DNA from: Ditylenchus dipsaci
Taxonomy: Eukaryota > Nematoda > Chromadorea > Rhabditida > Anguinidae
Direction of reading: 5' to 3'
NCBI GenBank assembly: GCA_004194705.1
Contig: SADC01000871.1
Coordinates: 1 to 64,000 of the forward strand
Length of the DNA stretch: 64,000 nt
Within the stretch, counting starts at the first letter, position 1; every line of letters starts with the position of its first letter. Under the pieces are notes generated by a model. It made no database searches and had not been told where the DNA came from. It worked only from the letters and a program-made list of their open reading frames with translations. Below, piece after piece: positions 36,801 through 48,600 of this stretch. A program made the translations under genes and the position numbers.

Positions 36801-39800
36801 ACTCCGCCTCTCGACTTTGAGGACCTATATGTCAGCTCAGGTAAATTTTTTGCATACTTTTTTCGCGTTTTCCATACCCCACGAACTCTACCGATTCCAC
36901 TTTTAAGATTTTGGGTTTATACCCGAAAATTCGAGATTGACCCAAAATTTTTCAGACTTTGAGAGGGTTAAAAAATAATGCACAGGAGGATTAATAAAGC
37001 ATATACGGTATATGTCAGAAGTGTAATAAAAGTACAAAAAGTTGTAGGTTGGTCGATGTGGACATCCATGTAACTCGACCGTGACATCGACCGACCTACA
37101 GCTTTTAGACCTTCATATATATTTTTTTTAAATTTTTTGAAGTATATTCGATACACGTAATTGTTTGGTATACGAGACATGAAATTTATACTAGGACAAA
37201 TCATCTCTGGTCACAAAAGAAGTAAAAAAAGTCGAGTGTTTGGTTCTTTATTTTAAACAAATTTTAAATGTAAACAAAATTCGAAGTATATTTTCGCATT
37301 AAAAGAGGTCTCCACCGCCATTCCAAAACTCGAAATTACCATTGTCATCAACGGCGATGGTCATTCAAGACATGAAACTTGATAAGCACAGCAATTTGGG
37401 AATTTTGAATTCGCGCGGGACCACCCTAATTTTGTCAATAATGTTTTGAATTAATTTTTTTGTGTGCATTGAAAATTTCATTTACAGTCCACCTTCGATA
37501 CAACGATACCTCGATAGAACGATACCCTCGATATACGATACTGTTGTACAGATTTGGATGGTTCTGACAAAGAATGGTAAAGACTAGACCCTCGATACAG
37601 CGATACGTCGATATAACGATACCTTCGACTTAAGATCATTTTCAGGGTACATGACAATTTGGTTGCAGTTTCGAATCCCCCCCCCCCCCCACGGGGACTG
37701 ATCAGATCGAGGAGATAACATCATATTCGTGTTTCTCGACCCCGATTTCATGAGAAAGCCGGCTGTTTTTTGGTTCTGAGAAAAAAAATTTTTTCGATCC
37801 ACAGGGGGGTATCATGGTTTTTTAGTCAAAATTTGAAAATTTTGAATTGGCGCTTTTTTGAATTTTGAAGGATTGAGGGCTGTATTGGGAGGGGAAGGGA
37901 ATAAAAAGGGGCCACTTTTATGGCAGAACATTATAAATTGAAATATCTGTATTCTTCGACTGCCTCACCATGTTTTTCAACTTGGGCCGTGGCAAAAATA
38001 GACTCTATATGCATTTTATGATCAAGTGTACTTCTCGGATCATGTCTAAGGTAAGTGAGTGCGCGCATCTCTAACTCTCAAGCCCCCTGCGCCCCCTTCG
38101 GGGCGCAGGGGGCTTGGGGGCTTGGAGTTGAGATGCGCACACACACATACTTTAGACACAAATCACTCGAAAAAGACTCTGGATGCATGAAAAAGCATGC
38201 ATACCAGAGTTTATTTATGCGGTAGGCCCAGTATTCAAACTATGTTCAACATCTTCTTGTTAGTGGGCCCTTAGTCATTAGTGGCCCCTTTTATTCCCTT
38301 CCCCTCCTATACAGCCCTTAATCCCTCTAAAATTCAAAAGGCGCCAATTCAAATTTTTCAAAATTTTGACTAAAAAACCATGATACCCCCCTGTGAATCG
38401 AAAAAAAATTTTTTTCTCAGAACCAAAAAAACAGCCGGCTTTCTCATGAAATCGGGGTCGAGAAACACGAATATGATGTTATCTCCTCGATCTGATCAGT
38501 CCCCGTGGGGGGGGGGGGGGATTCTGAACTCAAGCCGACAATTTTGTACTGTCAATTTTGTGCGACAATTTTGTGCCAACAATTTATTGCCCGACAATTT
38601 TGTGCCGCTATAATTTTAAGCTTTCAAAGCATGTAACCCTTAATGGTTCTTCACCATCCTAACTACTCCATTACTACTCCTAATGGGGCAGTGGTAAATT
38701 CTTGCGGTAAATTCCGGCTCCAAATTTTGCAGCAGACTTCTTTTATTGAATATCAATCATAAACTAGTTTTTATAAGACTTTTAGGCTCAGGGCGGGTGG
38801 GGAACCACCTGGTACCCCCTAAGTGGACATCCTATTCTAGAATCCAAAATTTCAGATTTGGCTGGAAGTAATTAAATCATTGTAACCTAACCAGAATCGT
38901 GTCATGAAGACGGTTTAATAATGCTAAACCGGCAATTTGACTTGCAGGAACTCCAAGTCTGGAGTAGTTTCGTATCCCGTAGGGTGTCCAGGCGGTGCTC
39001 AGGTTGTTGTACCTACGTGTCGGTATTCAGATTTAAACATTTAGGTAGTAGTAAATAGTTAGTGGTACCATGCTCAGGTGGCTTAGGTGGATGGAGATAT
39101 CTGAAAATGAATGGACAACTTAATGAATGATTATCCAATGGGTAGGTTTGAATAAGCAAGTTAATTCTTTTGCTCCACTAAATCCACAACAGGGTGCAAG
39201 TGTCGAAACTGCATGTATTTATAGCGGGGATTATATGTGGTGAATCTGGACGCCGCCTGGGGCAAAAAAATTTATCTTATGTTTCGGCTTCAAATGGATT
39301 TTAATGCACCAATTCCTATGATCTAAAGATAGTTTGTAGGTAACAGATTGTTATTTAACAATTTTACGAAACTCAGAAAATACCCTACAAAATGGCATTT
39401 TACTATCGTCAAACCTTCTTTAGAAGGCTCGTATTAGTGCAAAAAAACATGCTTTGAACTCCAAAGACATAAAAAATTGCACTGAGTGGACGAACGACCA
39501 CGTGGTTTGGTTGGTGAATGGATCATCCAGTAAAAACTTAGGTGAAAACATTTAAAATAGTAGGAGTTCTTCACAAGACAAAGGACATAAAATTGTAGAC
39601 ACAAAATTATCGCAGCACAAAATTGACGGCACATAATTGTCGCACAAAATTGACGCGGCGAAAAATTGTCGGCATAAAATTGTCGGCATAAAATTGTCGG
39701 CACAAAATTGTCGGCACAAAATTGACCGGTAACGTCATTTTCAAGAAAAAAAAGAGTTTTTAAATTTCAAACGCTTTTTTTTTTACAAATACATTTTTTC

Positions 39801-41292
39801 TTTTCTGCACTGCTCAATTCAGTCGTTATGTTCGGTTTTTATTTGTTTGTTTTCTCCGATGTTGCATTTTACTAGGGGTGTAAAATGGCCGGCCATTTTG
39901 AAATCATGATGTGTAGGTTTTGTTGATTGAATAAAAGTGCTTTTGTTAAACATTGTTGTTCTGATACAACCAAGCCTCGATATAACGATACCCTTAGGCG
40001 GTCCCTTGGGGTATCGTTGTATCGAGGGTTGACTGTATGAGTGAATTTTTAACACAGACTCATATAAGTAATTATGGTTCAGTGAAAGCAAGATAAGTCG
40101 TCCGATCTCGGGGCTCGACTAGTAAACGGTTGTATATAAAGAAAAATTTCACATGCAAACAAAAAACTATTGGAAAACATTATTGACAAAATCAGGGTGG
40201 TCCCGCGCGAATTCAAAATTTCTGAATTGCTGTGCTTAACAAGTTTCATGGTCCTTTAGAAGGTAGCAGAATACAAAAAGCAATAGTCATGCGATAAAGA
40301 GGAAAACAATGTTTGAATTATAACAATTTTCTCACATTTTCATTAGGTTGTAGGTAAGAACGCAACTAAATACTAATTATGGACCCAAAAAAAAAATAGA
40401 AAAGGTATATACTCAGAATCAAACGGTCACCTTTGAAGCACTATCATTTGGCTCTTCTTTGTAGACACTGACAACAATTTACATTTGCTCTCCTTGATCT
40501 CTCGAACAATCTCGAATTCTGAGGAACGATGGAATACTTGCCCTTCTTTTCGAAGAAGTAGTCTCAGGTATCTGGTCACATCACGTCCAGCCACATCGAT
40601 CCTTTGAATTCTGCAAAAAAAGTTTATGTAAAAGGGAAAGTGATGGAATAGGAAAACACACCCATGCTCGACGGCAAACCCTTCATAGATGGGAACGACA
40701 TGAGAAACACCATCGCCAGAATCCAGTACCACGCTGTAGTTCGGCCGAGGAATAAAGACTCAGCACAGCCTGCATTTGAATGTAGAGAGCGGAACGTTGA
40801 AGGTTTCGAAGAATATCTCGGCTGCTTTTTCACGATTTGTCACAGGATTCAATGGCGCCTCTGTCAAAAGTACTGGATGCTCGCTCGGTTCCGCCTAAAA
40901 AAGTTCTGGTATCAAGAAATGGCTAGTATGAAAAATGATACCTTCAATTGATCATTGCTGTAAATATACTGCCACACCCTTTCCATATCATTCCAATCAG
41001 TGACAACGCTATGCTCCATAGGGTACTTAAGTGAGAGCAATCCACGGTATTCTTCAGCTTTCGGTCCTGTATATCGTTTGTCAATCTCAGTGTGATTCAC
41101 TTGTCACTAAAATAACCTACCGATGAAGACGTCGCCTTCCAATGCTCCTGCCATGACCCTGGTATGTTTCGGCCTACCAACGAAGTTTGGAAATCGACAT
41201 TTGGGCATTTGCTCCCCAGCAAAACCAGCCTTAATTACTCCACTTCCATTGTCGATCACAACTGGCTGATTCGCAATAACATCGTAACTCAT
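33829..41292 (-). CDS. actr1: Centractin, actin-related protein 1 (dynactin subunit)
   Basis: Arp1 forms the short actin-like filament of dynactin, the dynein cofactor. Eight exons on minus: 41121-41292, 40942-41066, 40662-40894, 40431-40610, 36081-36217, 36006-36025, 35073-35151, 33829-34008. The start reads [20 protein letters not shown] (nucleotide-binding loop 1). Later come [13 protein letters not shown] motif [100 protein letters not shown] and the C-terminal KKTF. The Arp1-specific [12 protein letters not shown] and IANQPVV identify it over conventional actin. Single bases are missing three times in exon 3 and once each in exons 4 and 5. With them counted, the length is 376 residues, exactly typical. 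Introns 1, 2, 3 and 5 are 47-55 bp; 4, 6 and 7 are swollen by transposons. Confidence 0.95.
34513..34659. mobile_element. Miniature hAT-type foldback, word GGGTAATTACCC, 8-bp target duplication
   Basis: ATAAATAC at 34505-34512 is repeated exactly at 34660-34667. The ends are TAGGGTTGG and inverted TAGGTTGGGTAATTC. The body is words GGGTAATTACCCGGGTAATT and CCGGAAAAATACTTTTCCGG. It is 147 bp, in actr1 intron 7. The right duplication runs into the CCGTAT-family MITE that starts at 34667. Confidence 0.88.
34667..34902. mobile_element. CCGTAT-family MITE in actr1 intron 7
   Basis: CCGTATTTTCTTTTTTGATT to inverted CTGTATTTCCTTTATTAG, TA on each side (34665-34666, 34903-34904). The internal block GACTCATATAGCCCAAATAG… is shared with copies at 36766, 50328 and 52555. 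Confidence 0.82.
35170..35964. mobile_element. Foldback element D (word GGCGCAAATTGAAAT), 8-bp target duplication
   Basis: TATTTCAC at 35162-35169 is repeated at 35965-35972. The tips are GGAAGGAGTAGATGCGCC and inverted GGGAAGGAGTAGATTGCGCC. The arms (35180-35370 and 35775-35955) are arrays of GGCGCAAATTGAAAT. Inner arms share CAATAGGTTCTCATGTCAA and its complement. It fills actr1 intron 6, between the 20-bp exon 6 and exon 7. Confidence 0.93.
36766..37008. mobile_element. CCGTAT-family MITE in actr1 intron 4
   Basis: CCGTATATGCTCTAATAACC to inverted CCGTATATGCTTTATTAA, TA target at both ends. Non-coding. Confidence 0.85.
37665..38530. repeat. Z-core palindrome with poly-C/poly-G ends
   Basis: CGGGGACTGATCAGATCGAG, CATATTCGTGTTTCTCGACC and GAAAGCCGGCTG at the left return inverted at 38420-38510. 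The inner arms are the Z core (GGGAGGGGAAGGGAATA), and the hairpin centre is GCGCCCCCTTCGGGGCGC near 38095. A run of 13 C (37677-37689) and one of about 13 G (38508-38520) sit symmetrically. Confidence 0.88.
38533..39731. mobile_element. Foldback element E (word GTCGGCACAAAATT)
   Basis: The left arm (38535-38610, complement) and right arm (39591-39731) are arrays of GTCGGCACAAAATT. Inside, 38930-39070 matches element A's unique module (TTTCGTATCCCGTAGGG, GTGGTACCA) and 39355-39520 matches the right half of the shared palindromic core. The left core half is lost. It is a decayed relative of A with a changed arm word. Confidence 0.8.
39967..40035. mobile_element. 69-bp pogo-type mini-MITE
   Basis: CAACCAAGCCTCGATATAAC to inverted CAGTCAACCCTCGATACAAC, TA at both sides (39965-39966, 40036-40037). 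It contains little beyond the two ends. Confidence 0.75.
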
Positions 41293-41479
41293 TGCGAAAA
41301 CTGAATCAAAAAGGATAAAGAAGCCAGATATGATAGTTAAAGTGACATGCTCGCCGCCGATGGAATATTTCAAAAGGCGGGTACCAGGTCAATTCAAAAA
41401 AAGAATTATTTTTAGATAAATTTTAGTTGAGTACCGTGCGGGGAACGAGTAATCGAAAACAACTATTATGCCTACTGGC

Positions 41480-41560
41480 GTTGGTGGCCTAGTGTAAAGC
41501 GGCGGTGTACTGCGAAAGTAGGTGATCGGTTCGATTCTCACGGATGTATATTTTCAACTC
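41480..41560 (+). repeat. tRNA-derived SINE-like unit
   Basis: GTTGGTGGCCTAGTGTAAAG (A-box-like) and GATCGGTTCGATTCTCACG (B-box-like) at tRNA spacing. The acceptor stems do not pair convincingly, so I call a tRNA-derived repeat rather than a tRNA gene. Confidence 0.45.
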
Positions 41561-41649
41561 GACTTTTCCAAAATTGCGTCAGATTAATTCTTGTTTGAAT
41601 TTCACTGGTAACCGCCTTTCAAAATATTCCCATCGGCGGCGAGCATGAC

Positions 41650-42210
41650 CCTTTAAAGGGCATACCCACGCTAATAAGAGGTGGTGCCCGGGAATTCAAA
41701 AATTTTTCCTAATCACTGAAATTGTGTACGGATTTTTCAACTTGGTTTCTAACAAAACCACACCTAAAATTAAATTCCAGGCCTTGTTTTGTTAGAAACC
41801 AAGTTGAAAAGTATGTACAGAAGTTCAATGATTAGGAAAAAAATTTGAATTCCCGGGCACCACCTCTTATTAGCGTGGGCATGCCCCTTTAAAGGACTAT
41901 GTTTTTATTGCGCGCAGTGGCATGTGTAAAATTTGAATCAGCGGGGGACACTTCTCTTTGTCTCAAACTTTACTCTGTGGAGTCGTTCGACATACACCAA
42001 AGAGTATAGTGCCAGACGAAAGAGAAGTGTCCTTCGCGCAAAAACCATGGCCCTTTAAAGGGGCATGCCCACGCTAATAAGAGGTGGTGCCCGGGAATTC
42101 AAATTTTTTTCCTAATCATTGAACTTCTGTACATATTTTTAACTTGTTTCTAACAAAACAAGGCCTAGAACTAAATTTTAGGTGTGGTTTGTTAGAAACC
42201 AAGTTGAAAA
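41650..42210. mobile_element. AAAGGGGCATGCCC-type palindromic MITE and a half copy
   Basis: 41652-41890 is a palindrome with ends TTTAAAGGGCATACCCACG and inverted TTTAAAGGGGCATGCCCACG. 42055-42210 repeats the left half in direct orientation up to GAAACCAAGTTGAAAAATCG. Between them, 41940-42050 is a smaller inverted repeat (CTTCTCTTTGTCT… and …AGAGAAGTGTCC). Confidence 0.8.
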
Positions 42211-42214
42211 ATCG

Positions 42215-42955
42215 ACGCTACTCGTAATACCCCCCCCCCCCAAAAGCTACTCGTGAATACAGACCAACACATTCCCCCCCCCCCCCCAAAAAAAATCGGA
42301 CCTACTCGTTATATCAACAAAATTCGTTCCCGCCCAGGGTCCGACATTTTTTTTAACTCACTTTTTGATATTTTTTACTTATTCTGTTTTGACAGTCTGG
42401 TCCTAAATATCGCAAGGATTCCGATTTCGCGGATCGTTTTTCAGAATCATAAAATTTTTACATCTAAAAAGCAAAACCTCGACTTAACATAAGCCTAAAT
42501 CCAAACAGGTGTATGTTAAAGGGGCATGATCGTGCCCGGTGGGGAGAAAAGGCGCGAACCAGCACTTCTTTTCTTTCTCGATAAATTTTTAAATTCGTTC
42601 TCGTCTAGATTTTTTAAGTTTTCTGTCTAGTTTTTAAAGCAGTATAAGGTCATCTATATCAGATTTGACGCTGACCGAGTGAGAAATGGGAGGATTCGAA
42701 AAGATTCGAAAAAAACTGCTGGTTCGCGCCTTAACGCACGGGCATGCCCCTTTAAATCGAGTTTTTGCTTTTTAGATGTAAATATTTTATGATTCTGAAA
42801 AACGATCGGCAAAATCGTAATCCTGCGATATTTGGACCAGACTGTCAAAACAGAATAAGTAAAAATGTCGAAAAGTGAGCTAAAAAAAGTGTCGGACCCT
42901 AGGCGGGAACAAATTTTTGGGGTGTATGTTAATCCGAGAGGCGACTGTATCATAC
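42215..42955. mobile_element. Pogo-type MITE interrupted by another palindrome, with poly-C words on the left
   Basis: TTCGTTCCCGCCCAGGGTCC… and the inverted …GGACCCTAGGCGGGAAC match the MITE at 3833. The element's left tip is lost; the right ends GCGACTGTAT. The centre is interrupted at about 42525-42757 by a palindrome with GGGGCATGATCGTGCCC and GGGCATGCCCC. To the left, words GCTACTCGTNATA with runs of 13-14 C (42226-42296) resemble the arms of the 22581 element. Confidence 0.75.
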
Positions 42956-43101
42956 GGATAAAAAGTTAGTATAAAGTAAAAGATAAAATTTAAAAAGAAT
43001 TACTAAACCATGTCCTATTCGATGCCATCCTCAATAGGACTATCCCAGAACTATTCGTAGTATCCTGAAACTGACGTTTTTTCGCAATTTTAATTCACAT
43101 A

Positions 43102-44297
43102 CCGTATAACCTCTTTTAATCCCCCAGGGGATTATTAATCAACCCTCCTCGGAGGTGGGATTATTAGAGGGTGGGGATTAATAGAGGGAGGGGGATTATA
43201 CTTCAACCTTTTTAGCACCGAAGGCGCCGCAAATTTTTTAAAAACGTTATTTTAAAAATTGTAATTCTAATTTATGGAATTAAAAATTCCGCCTATATTT
43301 TGTCTTACGTATATTTGACGTCTTAATTTTCGTCTCACCTTTCGCTTACTTTTTTCTTCCACATGATTTTGTATATCCAGAAAGCTACTTTGCGTTCAAA
43401 AGTCGACTTCAGCTGTACAACTGCTCTCCAACAAAGCCAGACCATAAGCCCTAGTGGCGCGAAAGTCTTCCCACCATTCCTTCTCGTTGCGTTTGGTAGC
43501 GATGCCGAGTCTCTCCACTCTACGCAACGCCAGTTTCAATATTCCGTACATATTATTAGTGATCTAGCAATCGCAGAAGTTGAACAGGTTTTTCGACCCT
43601 AGCGATGCAAATGCTTAGAACATAAGAAATTAAATCATTCGTTTTTATACCATTTCGGTACATTACCCAGTGTTCATTTCCGTAGTCGAATTTACGGTTT
43701 CAATTTATGCGGCTGCGATCCGCCAGCACTTGAGATCGTCTTGGAATGGGTGGATTGAGCCCGACAGGAATTCTCTGAGGAAGTGATTGTCAAACTGTTT
43801 AATGGTTAATTTTGATATTTCTCTTTACGTATCAACGCAGTTATTTGCTTTGTGCCTTCAACAAATCCGTCAATGGATCAGAGGATACACAAATAGCGGG
43901 CTTCAAACCAAGTGGGCCAATTGAATGGCCTTGACATTTTTTGCAAGATTAGAGAAAAAACTAAGTTGAGATTGGCAGGACATTGAAAAAAAAAGCTCCT
44001 AGAATGTTGACGAAAACTAGATTTTTATCAAAATATCAATGAAAATAAGCTGTTCGATAGTGTTTGAAATGAAAGCTGAATTTTATTGGATCAAGGCCTC
44101 GTTTGTGAAAAAATCATTAAGTTTTAACATGGAAATTAACTAGTGAAATGTTAAAAAAAAACCAGCAAGGTCACCTCGAAAATCGGAGGGGGGGGATTAT
44201 TAGAGGGTGGGGGATTATCATTCGACCCCTATCGGGGGATGGGGGATTATTAGAGGGTGGGGTTTAATAGAGGGGGGGATTAATAGAGGTTATACGG
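43102..44297. mobile_element. CCGTAT-family Tigger-derived element (large copy)
   Basis: CCGTATAACCTCTTTTAATC to inverted CCGTATAACCTCTATTAATC, TA both sides (43100-43101, 44298-44299). GGGGGATTATTAGAGGGTGG words sit under both ends. The interior holds a Tigger remnant. Confidence 0.88.
43690..43930 (+). pseudogene. Tigger transposase C-terminal remnant
   Basis: IVLEWVD, then ARQEFSEEVIVKLFNG and, after an interruption of about 60 bp, CAFNKSVNGSEDTQIAGFKP. This parallels the tail at 25208 (AW…VIKSF…CG…DGCEDNAI). Stops interrupt it and no catalytic part is visible. Confidence 0.55.
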
Positions 44298-44307
44298 TAC
44301 TCATTTA

Positions 44308-44584
44308 TAGGGTTGTCGAGCCGAAGGCTCGAAATCGAACTTCCGGCTCGAAAGCTCGATTTTTTTCGAACTTCGAGCCAAGCCGAAGCTCGAAATTTTA
44401 GAGCTTCGAGCCAAAGCCTCGAGAAAATTAGACGGCCCGGCAACACTTATTTCGCGGCAACTTCGCTGCAGCGAATTTTTTTTTCGAGCCGAGCTCTCGG
44501 ATACTTCGAGCCGAGAGCTCAAAATTTTCTAGCTTCGAGCTTTCAAGCCGAAGGCCCTAAAATTTCGAAGGCTCGACAACCCTC
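44308..44584. mobile_element. hAT-type foldback, word GGCTCGAAGC, 8-bp target duplication
   Basis: CTCATTTA at 44300-44307 is repeated exactly at 44585-44592. The ends are TAGGGTTGTCGAGCCGAAGG and inverted GAGGGTTGTCGAGCC. The body is TTCGAGCC/GGCTCGAA words. Same tip as 18526, different word. Confidence 0.9.
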
Positions 44585-45069
44585 CTCATTTACAACCTCA
44601 CACTCAAAATCTAGCCCTGCTCTTGGCGTCATTTTCAGCATACGGTTGTATGAAATCATGTAAATTGAAATCGCCAAAAAATTGTCAGTTCCTAAGAATT
44701 ACTGAAATCCTACCCTTCAATAGTACATATTTCTTCCTGGTTCAAACCTCCACTAGCTACCTTGCTTTCAAAAAGTGATTTGTGTGGAAAAAACTCCAAC
44801 TGATTCCTCATGAAATTCTCACTCTAGAGCGTCACACGACGCGTGGACAAATAAAATAAAATGGTGAAGGCTCAGGCTATATAAATCTAAGTACGCATCA
44901 TTTTGGCTGGTTTCCTTTAATTTTGGTGGTCATTTGCTCAAAATCGCTAATTGAGGCAGTGGCTGACAGCAAAGCAGTGCCTGAAATGGTTTCGCTCGAT
45001 TGCTCGATGAATTTTGGCCCTAAAAGTCAAAAAACTTACTGAAAAAGTGAATTAAAACACCTCCAGTTT

Positions 45070-45155
45070 TAAAAGCAAGGCGGCGCCGCCAGGCGCCGGC
45101 GGCGAAAATTTTGGAGCGCCGGCGGTGGCGGAGGCGTTTTTGGCGGCGCTGCAGG
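45070..45155. repeat. GC-rich hairpin words (GGCGCCGGCGGCG)
   Basis: A sharp GC island: GGCGGCGCCGCCAGGCGCC, CGGCGGCG and GGCGGAGGCG words, self-complementary. It resembles a foldback arm in style. No partner or target duplication seen. Confidence 0.5.
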
Positions 45156-45235
45156 TATGGTCTGGACACATGCTCTGAGGCTCAGCGGTATTTCTTCGAA
45201 ATGTAATGTAATGGAGGAAATTTTAGAAATGTTAT

Positions 45236-45335
45236 ATGTCCGGGACCCATGCGGGATCGAAATTTCGACTGCGCCAATTGTTGTAACGTAAAAAATGAGA
45301 AGCTAACCCACTACGCTACACGTGTAGATATCAGT
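45236..45335 (-). repeat. tRNA-derived SINE-like unit
   Basis: On minus: TGTAGCGTAGTGGGTTAGC (A-box-like), then after about 40 bp AAATTTCGATCCCGCATGGG (B-box-like). The A-box part is also at 8715-8760, so it is dispersed. Confidence 0.55.
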
Positions 45336-45605
45336 GAAATAGTCGCAATTTGACCTATATGTAACCCCCCCTCTTTAATCAGTCCAAAGTAGGCGATGAA
45401 TTTTGGATATTTTTGGAATGTTTGAGATCCAAAGTGATTTCTACACCATTTTCTCGGTTTCAAATTGAGTTAATCGAAAATCTTAGGGTTTCGCTGTGGG
45501 ACGAAGTTCTTCAATATTTTTTCAAGAGCAGTATTATTTCTGCTTCATTTAGTTTCTCTCCTCGATTCGGAGTGATTTATTACTTTTTATTTAGAAAATC
45601 ATCCC

Positions 45606-48600
45606 ATGAGCTTCAAGGAACTTGGAATCGGACGTTTTTTGACCAACCAGCTTGATGAATTAAATTTGAAGACGCCCACTACTGTTCAGGTACTTTGTTT
45701 TTTGTTGCGAGAAAACCTTTTAACCCTCTTTTGCCGGCGTCTCTGGGATGTCTTTTTTTAATAGATTTTTGCATTTTATAAAGAAACCAGAAAAGAAAGT
45801 AAGAATGGTAGGAAAAAAAATTCCAGAAGAGTTGAATTAGGGATTGGCCAAAATTTGGCTAACCGGCTCGAAGCGGTAAAAATACTTTTGGCGCCAATTC
45901 AAAAACTGAAGCTATTTAGCGACAAGTATTTGAATTTTTTAAGCAATTCTGTGAATAATACCAATTAAATCGCCAAAAGAATTAAAAAATACAATCCCGA
46001 GCGCTACTTTACACCTTTTGGACGTCACTGAGCTCTGCTTTCTTCACTTTTCGCATCTAACATGCGAAATAACTAGCTTTTCAAAATTCGTCTTCTAACG
46101 CATTTTTACTGTGGCTTAATTATTTTTACACTAATTCTTGTCTAAAAAATAACGTCGTGATCAAAAAAAAAACTCAATAAAAATAGTAAGGAAAAGCGAT
46201 AAATAGATAAAAAATTAACCCATAACCCTTAACCCAATTATAACCCAATTATCTATCTAAATTTCAGAGTGCGTGCATCCCAAAAATACTTGAGGGATGT
46301 GATGTGCTAGGTTGTGCTAAAACAGAACTGGAAAAACGTTGGTAAATTTTTCGTTTTTCACTTTATTTACTCATAACCTGCTAATTTGAGGCTTTTGCAT
46401 TACCAATCTTACAGAAGGTGATATTTTTCTCCTTATAAAGTTGACCTTGCATATTTATTTCAGCTATCTGATGACCCATTCGGAATATATGCCTTGATCC
46501 TGACGCCTACAAGGGAGCTAGCATTTCAAATCGGAGACCAATTACAGCACTAGGGAAGCAGATGAATTTGAAAATAAGCGTAATTATTGGTGGGAGATAT
46601 CAAGTGGTTCAGGCTCAGGAATTAATCAAGTATGCGATAAAACTTTTTTTCTATGTATCACCTGTCTGATTTAGGAGGCCTCATATTGTCGTTGCTACTC
46701 CGGGACGTCTAGCCGACCACATAGAAAGTGATCCAGAAGGAATTGCCAAGCTGCTTAAAACAATAAAATTTTTTGTCCTTGATGAAGCAGATCAATTGCT
46801 GACGGTCAGTATGCTCTGCAGGTAAGACTCGAAATAAGGGCGCATAATTTATGAAATTGATCCTTTTAGTTGCAAACGATATTCAAAGCAGTTCCAAAGC
46901 AGCGCCAGACTCTGTTGTTCAGTGCCACCATAACATCCGCCCTAAACCAGTTGCATCAAGTAAGTTTTTTATGGTTTTTACAGAAATGTATTCTGCTTGT
47001 TTTTCTAGGTGTCGATCAAGAAGCCATTCTTCTTCGAAGATGACAGTGATGTCAAAACAGTTTGTTTTGTGATTTTCAGCATCATCAGAACTATTCCTTC
47101 TTCTTTGCAGGTGGACAGGCTAGAGCAGAGGTATGTACTGTGTCCTAACGGTGTGAAAGATGCGTATCTGGTTTATGTTGTCAAAAATTTCTACACTCAA
47201 AGAGAGTCTTCTTCAATTCTAGTCTTCACGCACACATGTAGAGAGTGCCAGGCATTGTCATTGATGTTCAAAGCTCTGGGTTTCGAGGTATGCTTGGATT
47301 ACCTTAACATCTTCTGTTGTATTTTCATCTTTTAGGTCGGATCACTCCATTCTCAAATAATTCAAAGTCAGAGGACAGCATCACTGACTCGCTTCCGCTC
47401 TGGCAAGATCCGAATCCTGATATGTACAGATGTGGCTGCTCGCGGTCTTGATATCCCTCATGTATGAATTAATTCTATTTTCTCGAAATCTTTTTGGCAG
47501 GAGTACACTATATGGGGTAGCCCAAAGCGCGTTTTTCAGGATCTAAGTATTTTTAACGGTTTAAACGATAGCAACGGTCAAAAAAGTGTGCGAAGGGCGA
47601 AGTGTGCGAAGGGCATTTTTCAAAAAAAATTTCGACTGTCTTGGTCCCACCTATGGTTTTTGGATATTTTTTTTTGTATTTTACCCCGTTTTGGACACTG
47701 GAGCTATGCAAAAAGAGCTTCTTTATTTATTTTATGATCAAGTGCCTTTCTCGAAATGTCCAGGGTAAGTGAGTGCGGGCATTTTAACTCTCAAGCCCCC
47801 TGCGCCCCTTCGAGGCGTAGGGCGCTTAGAGTTGAGATGCGCACACCCACATACCTTAGACACAAATCACTCAAAAGTGACTCTGGATGCATGAAAAAGC
47901 ATGCATACCAGAGTTTATTCATGCGCTAGGCCCTAGTTAACAAAACTAGGTTCAAATTTTGTCTTTTCAGTTTCAATAGTGGTAATTGAGTCAAAAAATG
48001 ACTAAAAACCGTAGGCGGGACCAAGGCAGTCGAATTTTTTTTCTTCGAAAAATGTCCTTCCTACTCTTTTTCGCTTTTTCTTCCGTTTAAACGGCCTGAT
48101 AAATACTTACTCCTTGAAAGCGCACTTTAAAAAAAGAGTGTGGGGAGGACATTTTTCGAAAAAGAATTTTCGACTGTTTTGGTCCCGCCCTGGGATGCCA
48201 TTTTACCGTTTTCAAGCGGCATTTGCCGCTTTTTTACCTTCTTTGCCGCTTAAATTTTGAAATGCCGCTTAAGCGGCTTTATCCGCTTTTTTGCTGATTT
48301 CGCCGCTTTTTTGCCGCTTTTTGGTGGGCAATACTTTTTTGACCCAGATTCACTTTTTTTTTACCCAGATTCGCTTATTTCTGTCCCAGATTTTTGTTTT
48401 GGCTAATTAGATTGAAAATTTAATTTTTTTTGAAAGTTTTAACATCATCTTGTAGCCCTGCGACTCTAGTTTCTAACAAGGTATCCTTTATTGCATTATC
48501 TCTAAAAAATTTAACACAAAGAGGTAAAAGTATGAACCAAATCAGAACAATGATTTGGTTCATACTTTTACCTTTTCGTGTTAAATTTTTAGAGATGATG

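Larger units (their letters stand above)
37230..40260. mobile_element. Nested AAAGGACCA-type, Z-core and E-type elements in actr1 intron 4
   Basis: 37310-37400 (ATTGTCATCAACGGCGATGG, AATTCGCGCGGGACCACC) and 40190-40260 (its inverse) look like the two ends of one large AAAGGACC-family insertion. Between them are pogo words (CTCGATATANCGATACC, 37495-37640), a Z-core palindrome with poly-C/poly-G flanks (37665-38530), and foldback E (38533-39731). The intron is otherwise without coding sequence. Confidence 0.65.

Noticed and set aside
33829..41292. Conventional actin instead of ACTR1
   Set aside because: [25 protein letters not shown] and the C-terminal KKTF are Arp1-type; the conventional actin N- and C-termini are absent.
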